This document shows, one piece after another, positions 41,648 through 49,832 of a stretch of 64,000 bases of DNA. The notes under the pieces were generated by a model, which saw only the letters and a program-made list of their open reading frames with translations, was not told where the DNA came from and did not search any database. Origin of the DNA: JAJXWB01 sp037044955 (GTDB taxonomy: Bacteria; Pseudomonadota; Alphaproteobacteria; Rhizobiales; Beijerinckiaceae); the NCBI GenBank assembly GCA_037044955.1, contig JBAOHX010000005.1:62001-126000 (forward strand), given 5' to 3'. The stretch's first letter is position 1, and each line of letters begins with the position of its first letter. Position numbers and translations under genes: made by a program.

Positions 41648-42339
41648 GCCTGCTAGCCTTCGACAATGTCCATTCCTTTTACGGCAAGGCTTACATCCTC
41701 CACGGCGTCAGCCTCGCGGTGGAACGCGGCGAGCGGGTCGCGGTAATCGGTCGCAACGGCGTCGGCAAGACGACGATCGTCAATTCCTTCCTCGGCATCG
41801 CGCGCGTGCGGCAGGGCGAAATAAGGATGAACGGCCGCGCACAGAACGCGATCCGGCATTTCACCGCGGCCAAAGCGGGCATAGCTGTCGTGCCGCAAGG
41901 CCGGCGCATCGTGCCGGGCCTCACCGTGCGCGAAAATCTTGTGCTCGGCGCAGCCGTCGATCGCAAGGGGCGCTGGAACGTCGAGACGGTGTTCGACCTG
42001 TTCCCGATCCTGCGCGAGCGCGCCGACCAGATCGGCGTTTCGATGAGCGGAGGCCAGCAGCAGATGCTGGCGATTGGTCGCGCGCTGATGTCCAATCCTG
42101 ACCTGGTGGTGCTCGACGAACCAAGCGAGGGGCTGGCGCCCGTCATCGTCGACGAGCTTGCCGATCTCTGCAACCGTCTGGCGCGGGACGGCGTGAGCAT
42201 CCTGCTGATCGAACAGAACTTCGGCCTCGTGCACCGGGCGACCGAAAGATACTACGTGCTCGCCAAGGGGGCCGTTGTCGAAGAAGGACGCATGGAAGGG
42301 CTGAGCGTGGACAACTTGAAAAAGCACGTCGCGGTTTAG
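41644..42339 (+). CDS. livF: ABC transporter ATP-binding protein, LivF type
   Basis: A 231-residue ATPase. Walker A GRNGVGKTT, signature MSGGQQQMLAIGRAL, Walker B VVLDEPSEGLAP and H-loop position LLIEQNFGL (Gln, as in LivF). It ends the importer operon; 190 bases without a recognisable feature separate it from the TetR gene. Confidence 0.92.
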   Translation: MSLLAFDNVHSFYGKAYILHGVSLAVERGERVAVIGRNGVGKTTIVNSFLGIARVRQGEIRMNGRAQNAIRHFTAAKAGIAVVPQGRRIVPGLTVRENLVLGAAVDRKGRWNVETVFDLFPILRERADQIGVSMSGGQQQMLAIGRALMSNPDLVVLDEPSEGLAPVIVDELADLCNRLARDGVSILLIEQNFGLVHRATERYYVLAKGAVVEEGRMEGLSVDNLKKHVAV

Positions 42340-42529
42340 CGATCTGCGACAAATGTCGGCGGCGGCGCATCCGTTCGATCAATATGCCAACGGCCGTCGG
42401 GAGATCGCGAAACGTCGTGCAAATGGAAAGATCAAAATGACGTCCTGATGCCCAGAAAAAGCGATTCTTTTGGGCGCCGGCGTAGGTTACGTTGAAAATC
42501 GGTTCTTCACAAAAAGACGGTGTCTAGCG

Positions 42530-43225
42530 ATGAGCGTCCGCGCTGCCAGGAAACAACGCGTCAACAAAGTGACGGTGAAGAGCCAGGTTCTGGACGCAGA
42601 ACTCGTGGAGATGCGCAGGGAGCAAATTGTCGCCGCGGCGGTCGAATTGTTCTCCAGGAATGGATATTTCAAGACAACGATCCTGGAGATCGCGCAGAAG
42701 GCAAAAATTAGCGTCGGGCTGATCTACCATTACGCGCGAACCAAAGAGGATGTGCTTTTTCTTACGCTTATGAGCGTCCTGGAATCCTACAAGCGAGAGA
42801 TACCCGCTGTCGATCCGCACGATATGCCGTTGGAGTCGTTGTGGAAGGCATTGAATGCATATGCGCGCGTCATCGACCGGAGAAGGGCGGCCGCGGTACT
42901 GGCTTATCGATCCACGAAGTCTCTTCCGACCGCGCAACGTCGCACGATCATGCAACTGGAAATCGAAACCAATGACTTGCTGGCGCAGCGGGTCCAGGCC
43001 TGCGTCGCCGCAAAATTGTTCAGGCAAGACGTCAATGTCGATCTCGCCGTGTATCAGCTCATCATGCACGCTCATACATGGGCGCTGAAGCATTGGCATC
43101 TGAAGGAAATAGTCACGTTGGATGAATATATAGCGGCCGGATTCGAGTCTTCGGTGCGCGCATCCGCTACGCCCGCGGGCTTGACGGCATATGCGAAGAT
43201 CAACCGATCCCCGACCAAGAGGTAG
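42530..43225 (+). CDS. TetR/AcrR-family regulator
   Basis: A 231-residue regulator. The DNA-binding helix-turn-helix is REQIVAAAVELFSRNGYFKTTILEIAQKAKISVGLIYHYARTKEDVLFLTL at about residues 28-80; the C-terminal ligand domain ends in a hydrophobic helix (VYQLIMHAHTWALKHWHL). It sits between the importer operon and the SDR operon, whose promoters both carry TGAWTGA-N4-TCAYTCA palindromes, as does the CoA transferase/hydratase divergent region. It is therefore the best candidate for the regulator of all three units. Its own promoter has no clear copy. Confidence 0.9.
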   Translation: MSVRAARKQRVNKVTVKSQVLDAELVEMRREQIVAAAVELFSRNGYFKTTILEIAQKAKISVGLIYHYARTKEDVLFLTLMSVLESYKREIPAVDPHDMPLESLWKALNAYARVIDRRRAAAVLAYRSTKSLPTAQRRTIMQLEIETNDLLAQRVQACVAAKLFRQDVNVDLAVYQLIMHAHTWALKHWHLKEIVTLDEYIAAGFESSVRASATPAGLTAYAKINRSPTKR

Positions 43226-43293
43226 ATGGTCGAAACGTCTCCCGGCGCGCTCACTCACTGAGCCCCGCGACGAAATGGGCCGTCCGCGGCCAG

Positions 43294-43322
43294 TTGACAT
43301 GACGGGTCAGTGAATGAATAGT
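43294..43322 (+). promoter_or_regulatory. Sigma70-type promoter before the SDR operon
   Basis: TTGACA (43294-43299), 17-base spacer, AATAGT (43317-43322). The -35 box is a perfect match and the -10 box matches 4 of 6. The TetR operator at 43311 covers the -10 box, which fits repression by blocking RNA polymerase. Confidence 0.62.
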
Positions 43323-43328
43323 CATTCA
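43311..43328. promoter_or_regulatory. TetR operator, copy 3
   Basis: TGAATGA-ATAG-TCATTCA, a perfect 7-bp inverted repeat, overlapping the -10 box of the SDR operon promoter and 37 bases before the SDR start. Confidence 0.75.
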
Positions 43329-43364
43329 GGATGATCGATAATCGAAATGTATGAGGCGTTGACG

Positions 43365-44105
43365 ATGCAATTCACCGGGAAATCAATTGTCGTTACGGGC
43401 GCCGCCTCCGGCATCGGTCGCGCCACTGCGGAAGCGTTCGCCAAGGCGGGCGGTCACGTCATTCTTGCCGATCTTTCGACCGAGCATGGGGAGAACGCCG
43501 CAAAGGAGTTGCGGGCGGCCGGACACAAGGTCGACTTTATCCAGGTCGACGTCGCGTCGGACGAATCTATTGCGGCCTTCGCAAAGAAAGCTCTCGCCCT
43601 CGGTGAAATCCATGTCATCGCCAACGTCGCCGGATATGGGAAGGGCCAACCCTTCGTCGACAACACGCCCGATTTCTGGGATCGCGTCGTCGACGTCAAT
43701 CTGATGGGGCCGATCAAGCTGATCCGTGCGCTGATCGAACCGATGATGGCGCGGCGCTCCGGCAAGATCGTCAATGTGGCGAGCGACGCCGGTCGCAACG
43801 GCTCGTCGGGCGAAACCGTGTATTCCGGGGCCAAGGGCGGTCTGATTGCCTTCTCCAAGGGGCTCGCGCGCGAAATGGCGCGCTATTCCATCAATGTGAA
43901 TTGTGTCTGCCCGGGGCCGACCGCGACGCCGATGCTAATGGCGCTGCCTGAAAACCACCTGGAAGCCTTCCGCAAGGCGATTCCCTTCAAGCGGTTCGGC
44001 GAGCCGCGCGAGGTCGCCGATGCGATCGTGTTCTTCGCCAGCGACAAAGCCAGCTACGTCACCGGCCAGACGCTCAGCGTCTCGGGCGGTCTGACCATGT
44101 TCTGA
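43365..44105 (+). CDS. SDR dehydrogenase, BadH-like (2-hydroxycyclohexanecarboxyl-CoA dehydrogenase-like)
   Basis: A 246-residue classical SDR. Cofactor motif TGAASGIG, NVAG, catalytic Ser in NVASDAG and YSGAK. The stretches KIVNVASDAGRNGSSGETVY and CVCPGPTATP, and the end TGQTLSVSGGLTM, closely resemble BadH of alicyclic-acid degradation as I remember it. The ATG at 43365 follows GAGG and matches family starts; an ATG at 43347 is also in frame. It opens the last operon, with a hydratase and an acyl-CoA dehydrogenase behind it, and oxidises a 3-hydroxyacyl-CoA by inference. Confidence 0.87.
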   Translation: MQFTGKSIVVTGAASGIGRATAEAFAKAGGHVILADLSTEHGENAAKELRAAGHKVDFIQVDVASDESIAAFAKKALALGEIHVIANVAGYGKGQPFVDNTPDFWDRVVDVNLMGPIKLIRALIEPMMARRSGKIVNVASDAGRNGSSGETVYSGAKGGLIAFSKGLAREMARYSINVNCVCPGPTATPMLMALPENHLEAFRKAIPFKRFGEPREVADAIVFFASDKASYVTGQTLSVSGGLTMF

Positions 44106-44131
44106 TTTTCACCAGTTGACAGGAGACGCGC

Positions 44132-44962
44132 GTGCAAAAATTCAAGGCGGCCGACTACAAGGCGACGCATTTCAAGTGGGAGGTGACGGGCAAGGTCGCG
44201 ACGATCACGCTCAATCGTCCCGAACGCAAGAACCCTCTGACCTTCGAGAGCTATGGCGAACTCGGGCGACTGTTTCGCAGCCTCGAATTTGCAACCGACG
44301 TCAAGGCGGTCGTCTTCGCCGGCGAAGGCGGTAATTTCTGCTCGGGCGGCGACGTGCACGAGATCATCGGGCCGCTGGTGAAGATGCAGGAAGAAGACGA
44401 CATGCCCGGCCTGCTCGCCTTCACGCGCATGACCGGCGAACTCGTCAAGGCGATGCGTCATTGCCCGCAGCCGATCATCGCGGCGGTCGATGGCATCTGC
44501 TGCGGCGCGGGCGCGATCATCGCCATGGCCTCCGACTTGCGCATCGGCACGCCGCGGGCGAAAACCGGGTTCCTGTTCGTGCGCGTGGGCCTCGCCGGCG
44601 CCGACATGGGCGCTTGTGCGATCCTGCCGCGCATCATCGGCCAGGGCCGCGCCTCGGAACTGCTCTACACCGGCCGCCTGATGACGGCGGAAGAAGGCGA
44701 CAAGTGGGGCTTCTTCAACAGGCTGGTCGCGCCGGAGCAGGTGCTGGCCGAAGCGCAGGCATTGGCCGCGGAAATCGCCGACGGCCCGACGTTTGCGAAC
44801 GGCGTCACCAAGACCTGCCTGCATCAGGAATGGGCCATGGACGTCGATTCGGCGATCGAGGCCGAGGCGCAGGCGCAGGCGATCTGCATGCAGACCAGGG
44901 ACTACGGACGCGCCTATCGCGCCTTCGTCGCCAAACAGAAACCGGTGTTCGAGGGCAATTGA
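44132..44962 (+). CDS. Enoyl-CoA hydratase family protein
   Basis: A 276-residue crotonase-fold protein with GTG start and an AGGAG site. Oxyanion-hole motifs NFCSGGDVHEII and VDGICCGAGAIIAMASD are present; the GLAGADMGACAILPRIIG loop replaces the usual GxxPGxGGTQ and matches a subgroup whose exact reactions are little studied. It is not BadI-like at the ring-cleavage positions I can compare. It lies between the BadH-like SDR and an acyl-CoA dehydrogenase, with a one-base overlap to the latter. Confidence 0.85.
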   Translation: MQKFKAADYKATHFKWEVTGKVATITLNRPERKNPLTFESYGELGRLFRSLEFATDVKAVVFAGEGGNFCSGGDVHEIIGPLVKMQEEDDMPGLLAFTRMTGELVKAMRHCPQPIIAAVDGICCGAGAIIAMASDLRIGTPRAKTGFLFVRVGLAGADMGACAILPRIIGQGRASELLYTGRLMTAEEGDKWGFFNRLVAPEQVLAEAQALAAEIADGPTFANGVTKTCLHQEWAMDVDSAIEAEAQAQAICMQTRDYGRAYRAFVAKQKPVFEGN

Positions 44963-46143
44963 TGGCCGACCGTTCCTTCCTGTCCTGGCCGTTTCTCGAA
45001 GAGAAGCACTCAGCTCTGTACGACCACGTCGAAGCGTGGGCGAAGGCGCATGCATCGATCATGCATGGCGAGGATGAATCGAGCGCTACGGCCGCGAAGG
45101 TCGTGCGCAATCTCGTCGCCGAGATGGGTAAAGACGGTTTCCTCACGACAGCGACGGGCGGTGTGAACGGCGCGCCGTTCGGGCCGCTCGATGCGCGCTC
45201 ACTGTGCATCTGTCGCGAGGTGCTGGCGCGCTACGGCGGCCTCGCGGATTTTGCGTTCGCCATGCAAGGCCTCGGCACCGGGCCAATCGGCCTGTTCGGC
45301 ACGCAGGAGCAGAAGCAGAAATATCTGCCTGCCGTCGCTGCGGGCAAGGCGGTTTCCGCCTTTGCCTTGTCGGAGCAGGCGGCCGGTTCCGACGTCTCGT
45401 CGCTGGCGCTCGCGGCCACGCGCGATGGGAACGGCTGGCGACTCGACGGCGAGAAGACCTGGATCTCCAATGCAGGCATCGCCGATCTGTATGTCGTGTT
45501 CGCCCGCACCGGCGAGGCGCCAGGCGCCAAAGGCTTGTCGGCTTTCATCGTCGAAGCGACGGCGCCTGGTTTCTCGGTCCCCAAAACGATCGACCTGATC
45601 GCGCCGCATCCGATCGGCAAGCTGGCGTTCGACGGCGTGAGAGTGACGGAAGCAGACCTGATCGGACAGGCCGGAGGCGGCTTCGCCATCGCGATGGGCA
45701 CGCTCGACGTGTTCCGCTCGACTGTCGGCGCCGCTGCGCTTGGCTTCGCGCGGCGCGCGATGGACGAGGCGGTGGCGCATGCGACCAACCGCAAGATTTT
45801 CGGCGGCTCGCTCGCCGACCTGCAGCTCATCAAGGCCAAGATCGCCGACATGGCGCTGTCGATCGACGCCGCTGCGCTGCTCATCTATCGATCGGCCTGG
45901 ACCAAAGATGTGACAGGCGCGCGCGTCAGCCGCGAGTCCGCGATGGCGAAACTCTTCGCCACCGAAGAAGCGCAGAAGGTGATCGACGCGGCCGTGCAGA
46001 TATATGGCGGCCTCGGGGTCACGCGCGGCAATATCGCCGAGAGCCTCTACCGCGAGATTCGCGCGCTTCGCATCTACGAGGGCGCGAGCGAAGTGCAGAA
46101 AATCGTGATTGCCGGACAGGTCCTGGCAAACAGGAGACCTTAA
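44962..46143 (+). CDS. Acyl-CoA dehydrogenase family protein
   Basis: A 393-residue flavoenzyme. Motifs are SAFALSEQAAGSDVSSL, WISNAGIADLYVVFARTGEAPGAKGLSAFIV, RKIFGGSLADLQLIKAKIADM, IYGGLGVTRGNIAESLYREIRALRIYEGASEVQKIVIA. The catalytic Glu is at the IYEGASE position. It overlaps the hydratase stop by one base. Together with the SDR and hydratase it would perform a full round of beta-oxidation on a specific acyl-CoA. Confidence 0.92.
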   Translation: MADRSFLSWPFLEEKHSALYDHVEAWAKAHASIMHGEDESSATAAKVVRNLVAEMGKDGFLTTATGGVNGAPFGPLDARSLCICREVLARYGGLADFAFAMQGLGTGPIGLFGTQEQKQKYLPAVAAGKAVSAFALSEQAAGSDVSSLALAATRDGNGWRLDGEKTWISNAGIADLYVVFARTGEAPGAKGLSAFIVEATAPGFSVPKTIDLIAPHPIGKLAFDGVRVTEADLIGQAGGGFAIAMGTLDVFRSTVGAAALGFARRAMDEAVAHATNRKIFGGSLADLQLIKAKIADMALSIDAAALLIYRSAWTKDVTGARVSRESAMAKLFATEEAQKVIDAAVQIYGGLGVTRGNIAESLYREIRALRIYEGASEVQKIVIAGQVLANRRP

Positions 46144-46813
46144 CAGCCGTTCACGCGCGACCCGCGTATATGCCGCTGACGCGGGCCGCGCATCGAATTG
46201 GCGTCGAGTCGACCCGAGGTGAAGAAGTCCGCCTTCGGCAATCGACCTTTCGTCGGCTTCTGTCGCCGAGCGGACTCACATTTTTCTTCCGGAAGCGACG
46301 GGACTAGCGCTGCAAAGAGAGCGGTAGTGAGGGCGCGCGCCGGTCTTGAGGCGCGATGCCCCGCCGGCGGAACGTCGTTGCGGAGTCGTAGCTGGTGACA
46401 GCCGGAGCTGTCGCAGCAATTCGAGACGACCCGACGGTATGGGCGCCTCCTGCCGATCCAGCGCCAGCCGTCGACCTTTCCCCCGACCCCAAATTCCTGG
46501 CTCCCGTTGGCCTCGCTCAAGTGGGGTCTTGTTCCCGAACGCCAAGGCCATTTTTTGCCGGCATGACGAGGTCCAACCGATCGCTTCGGAATCAAAATCC
46601 GTCTGCGTTTGTCGAGATTGTCTATTGCGGCGACATCGCCACTCGCCCCGGAAAACGCAATTTGGCGCGCAGAGACGCGCGGCGCCGTTGGGCGCAAAGT
46701 CTCCGAATTTGGAGTCTCAGACGCGCTCGTTCAGGCGCCGTCACCGGCTAAGTATCGGATATCACGGAAGGTGTTTCGAGGCCTGAAATCACTGCGGGTT
46801 CAGCAAGTCAGGT
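46144..46813. other. 670-base region without a recognisable gene
   Basis: Between the acyl-CoA dehydrogenase and the 3' end of tRNA-Ala. All reading frames give compositionally odd, unrecognised peptides, with no motif, signal or ribosome-binding site that I trust. It may be degraded sequence at the edge of the catabolic region. Confidence 0.5.
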
Positions 46814-46889
<76 letters not shown>

Positions 46890-46987
46890 ACTTTTTTCAG
46901 GGTCGCGGGCTTGGGTCGTCCGCGACGCGAGCGCTGTATAGTGGAAGCCTTCGGCCTCCGCAACCCCGGATATCGACCCGGAAGAAA

Positions 46988-47369
46988 TCAGCCTTCGTCG
47001 TCGTCCTCGATATCGCCGTCGATGAGATCGGAGACGTCGTCGCCGTCCTCTTCCTCTTCCTCGAGGAACGTATCGTCGGTCTGCGCCGTCGTCCTCGATC
47101 TCGATGTCGTCGTCGCCGACCGAAATCTTCTCGGCGGCCTCGGCGTCGGCGTCCTCGAGGGACACGACTTCCGCGCCGGCCTCGGCGTTCGGCTCCTCTT
47201 CATCGGTCGTCGCCGCGGCGGCCGCGCGCTGCGCGCGCGCGGGCACGGGTACGGCAACCTGGAAGACTGCGCCGCACTTCGGGCACAGAATCGGATCGCG
47301 ATTCAAATCGAAGAATTTGGCGCCACAGCTGAGGCACTGGCGCTTGTTGCCGAGCTCGGGTTTGGCCAC
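46988..47369 (-). CDS. TIGR02300-type acidic protein with zinc ribbon (frameshifted)
   Basis: Small conserved alphaproteobacterial protein of unknown role. GTG start at 47369 gives the family start AKPELGNKRQCLSCGAKFFDLNRDPILCPKCGAVF, with two CxxC knuckles that should bind zinc. A long Glu/Asp-rich tail follows (EKISVGDDDIEIEDD). Near 47078 the frame changes and the family tail continues in the next frame (TDDTFLEEEEEDGDDVSDLIDG); removing one base of the GG pair there gives GADDDTFLEEEE without interruption. The frameshift could be an assembly error, since this gene is conserved across the order beside aroA. It is divergent from aroA. Confidence 0.82.
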
Positions 47370-47701
47370 GTGTTTCGTCCCTCGCCTCTCGTCCCTGGGC
47401 GGCTGGCGCGTCTTGCGCCCTCGCATATCCGCGGCGCTTCGGTTAGTGGGGCGAAAGGCGCCTGTCAAATGGGAATTTGCGCCCCTGCCGCGCGCCGCCC
47501 CCGCGCGCGCCGCCGCCCCTTAATGACAGGCCCGGACGCCTCGTGCTAGATCACCCCCGCTTTCGCGCGCAAGCCGCGCAAAGGCGGGGGAAGCCGATCG
47601 TTTTCAAAGCGTAGGGGGCGCTTTGTGCGAAAACCGGCCTCCAATATTTCGCGCACGCCCTATGGCGCCCGCGCAACAGGCCGAACCGGAGCGAACCGAC
47701 C
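47370..47701. other. Divergent intergenic region between TIGR02300-type gene and aroA
   Basis: About 330 bases, GC-rich, with promoters for both directions expected. I see no convincing promoter boxes, hairpins or small genes in it. Confidence 0.4.
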
Positions 47702-49042
47702 TTGTCCTCGCATGACGCGCCCCGCCCGCTCGCCGCGCGCCGCTCCGGCCCGCTGAAAGGCCGCCTGCGCGTTCCCGGCGACAAGTCCATCTCGCACCGC
47801 GCCTTCATCCTCGGCCTGCTCAGCGTCGGCGAAACGCGCATCGAGGGACTGCTGGAAGGCGACGACGTGCTGCGCACGGGCGCGGCCTGCCGGGCGCTCG
47901 GCGCGGCGATCGAACGCACGGGCGAAGGCCAGTGGCGCGTTCGGGGCGCGGGCCTCGGTTCACTTCTCTCGCCGCGCGACACCCTGGATTTCGGCAATGC
48001 CGGCACGGGCTCGCGCCTGATGATGGGCGTCGTCGGCGGCCACGCGATCACGGCGCGCTTCGACGGCGACGCCTCGCTGCGCAAGCGGCCGATGCGGCGC
48101 ATTCTCGATCCGCTGGAGCTGATGGGCGCGCGCACGCTGGAACAGGCTGACGGCGGGCGCTGCCCGATCCTGCTGCAGGGCGCGGCCGAACCCGCGCCGA
48201 TCGAATATCGCACGCCCGTCGCCTCGGCGCAGATCAAGTCGGCCGTGCTGCTCGCCGGCCTCAATTCGCCGGGACGCACCGTCGTGATCGAGACGGAAGC
48301 CAGCCGCGACCACACGGAAAAAATGCTCACGCATTTCGGCGCGCGCGTGACGAGCGAGGCCTTCGGCGAGGCCGGCCGGCGCATCACGCTCGAGGGCCGG
48401 CCGAAGCTGACGCCACGGCCCGTGATCGTGCCGGCGGATCCCTCGTCCGCCGCCTTTCCGATCGTCGCGGCGCTGATCGCGCCCGGCTCGGACGTCGTCA
48501 TCGAAGGCATGATGATGAACCCTCTTCGCACGGGCCTGCTGACGACGCTTCTGGAAATGGGGGCCGATATCGTCGAGCTCGACCGCCGCGTGGAAGGCGG
48601 CGAGGATGTCGCGGACCTGCGCGTGCGCGCAAGCGCATTGAAGGGGGTCGACGTGCCCGCCGCGCGCGCGCCGTCGATGATCGACGAATATCCCGTCCTG
48701 GCCGTCGCCGCCGCCTTCGCTTCCGGCGAGACGCGGATGCGCGGCCTGCAGGAATTGCGCGTGAAGGAATCCGATCGCCTCGCCGCCGTCGCCGACGGCC
48801 TCCTCGCCAACGGCGTCGATTGCGCGATCGAGGGCGACGACCTTCTGGTGCGCGGCGCCGGCGGCCCGGCGGAAGGCGGCGGGCTCGTCGCCACGCATCT
48901 CGACCATCGCATCGCCATGAGCTTTCTCGTCATGGGGCTGGCGTCGAAGAAAGAGGCGCGCATCGACGACGAGGCGATGATCGCCACCTCCTTCCCGACG
49001 TTCAAGGCCCTGATGGCCTCGCTCGGAGCCGATTTCGCATGA
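47702..49042 (+). CDS. aroA: 3-phosphoshikimate 1-carboxyvinyltransferase (EPSP synthase, class II)
   Basis: A 446-residue shikimate-pathway enzyme that condenses shikimate-3-phosphate with PEP. It has the class II pattern typical of Rhizobiales: VPGDKSISHRAFILGLLSVGETRIEGLLEGDDV, SAQIKSAVLLAGLNSPGRTVV, RDHTEKML, RAPSMIDEYPVLAVAAAFA, ELRVKESDRL and ATHLDHRIAMSFLVMGL. The PEP-site loop reads LDFGNAGTGSRL, with Gly where the glyphosate-tolerant CP4 enzyme has Ala. TTG start at 47702. It overlaps cmk by 4 bases. Confidence 0.95.
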   Translation: MSSHDAPRPLAARRSGPLKGRLRVPGDKSISHRAFILGLLSVGETRIEGLLEGDDVLRTGAACRALGAAIERTGEGQWRVRGAGLGSLLSPRDTLDFGNAGTGSRLMMGVVGGHAITARFDGDASLRKRPMRRILDPLELMGARTLEQADGGRCPILLQGAAEPAPIEYRTPVASAQIKSAVLLAGLNSPGRTVVIETEASRDHTEKMLTHFGARVTSEAFGEAGRRITLEGRPKLTPRPVIVPADPSSAAFPIVAALIAPGSDVVIEGMMMNPLRTGLLTTLLEMGADIVELDRRVEGGEDVADLRVRASALKGVDVPAARAPSMIDEYPVLAVAAAFASGETRMRGLQELRVKESDRLAAVADGLLANGVDCAIEGDDLLVRGAGGPAEGGGLVATHLDHRIAMSFLVMGLASKKEARIDDEAMIATSFPTFKALMASLGADFA

Positions 49043-49764
49043 TCGTCGCCATCGACGGGCCTGCGGCGTCCGGCAAGGGCACGATCGCGCGCCGCCTTGC
49101 CGCCCACTACGGCCTGCCGCATCTCGACACCGGCCTGCTCTATCGCGCCACCGCGCGCGTGCTGATCGACGAGGGCGGGCGGCTGGACGATGTCGCAAGC
49201 GCGGTCGCCGCGGCGCGCGGCCTCGCGCTCACCGAGTTCGACGAGGAGAAGCTGCGCGGCCGCGAGATGGGCGAAGCGGCGTCCGTCGTCGGCGCCATGC
49301 CCGACGTGCGCGCGGCGCTGATCGACATGCAGCGGCGCTTCGCCCAGCATCCCGACGGCGCGGTGCTCGACGGCCGCGACATCGGCACGGTGATCGCGCC
49401 TGACGCGGACGTGAAGATATTCGTGACGGCGAGCCCGGAAACCCGCGCCCAGCGCCGCGCGCTGGAATTGCGCGGGCGCGGCGAGGCGGTCGTCTACGCC
49501 GATATTCTCGCCGATATCCGCAAGCGCGACGAGCGCGACGCCGGGCGCTCCGCCGCGCCGCTGAAACCCGCCGCCGACGCGCGCATCCTCGATACGACCG
49601 ACCTCGATATCGAGGCCGCCTTCCAGGCGGCGCTCGCAATCGTGGAAAAGAAGCCGGGCGTGACGAGGCCGCACTGGACCGCGAGCCTCGAGGCTCGCAT
49701 TGTGGGTCGCCTGAATTCTCGCAGATCGTCATTGCGAGCAAAGCGAAGCGATCCAGAGCCATGA
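49039..49764 (+). CDS. cmk: Cytidylate kinase, with C-terminus extended by a repeat
   Basis: A 241-residue (d)CMP kinase. P-loop IDGPAASGKGTIARRLA, then LDTGLLYRA, VLDGRDIGTVIAPDADVKIFVTASPETRAQRRALEL and the DRRDAGRSAAPLKPAADA LID-type region (RDERDAGR). The usual family end is near residue 210 (FQAALAIVEK); the last 30 or so residues are encoded partly by the 81-base repeat at 49727, so the original end appears altered. Start overlaps aroA. In most relatives rpsA follows; here an MFS gene does. Confidence 0.93.
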   Translation: MIVAIDGPAASGKGTIARRLAAHYGLPHLDTGLLYRATARVLIDEGGRLDDVASAVAAARGLALTEFDEEKLRGREMGEAASVVGAMPDVRAALIDMQRRFAQHPDGAVLDGRDIGTVIAPDADVKIFVTASPETRAQRRALELRGRGEAVVYADILADIRKRDERDAGRSAAPLKPAADARILDTTDLDIEAAFQAALAIVEKKPGVTRPHWTASLEARIVGRLNSRRSSLRAKRSDPEP

Positions 49765-49807
49765 TCCGGCTCTGGATTGCCGCGTCGCTTCGCTCCTCGC
49801 AATGACG
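49727..49807. repeat. 81-base palindromic repeat, copy 1
   Basis: Begins CGTCATTGCGAGCAAAGCG and ends with the inverted form CGCTTCGCTCCTCGCAATGACG-like. The same 81-base length and ends recur at 55280-55360. It forms the 3' end of cmk. Such elements are common in Hyphomicrobiales genomes and probably move as small non-autonomous units or form RNA hairpins. Confidence 0.85.
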
Positions 49808-49832
49808 ATGTTCAGTTAACGCGGAGCCCCAG

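Noticed and set aside
42340..42529. TetR operator upstream of the TetR gene
   Set aside because: No TGAWTGA-N4-TCAYTCA copy or close variant is present.
46144..46813. Possible small genes or an integrase remnant near the tRNA
   Set aside because: No recognisable protein motif in any frame and no repeat of the tRNA end.
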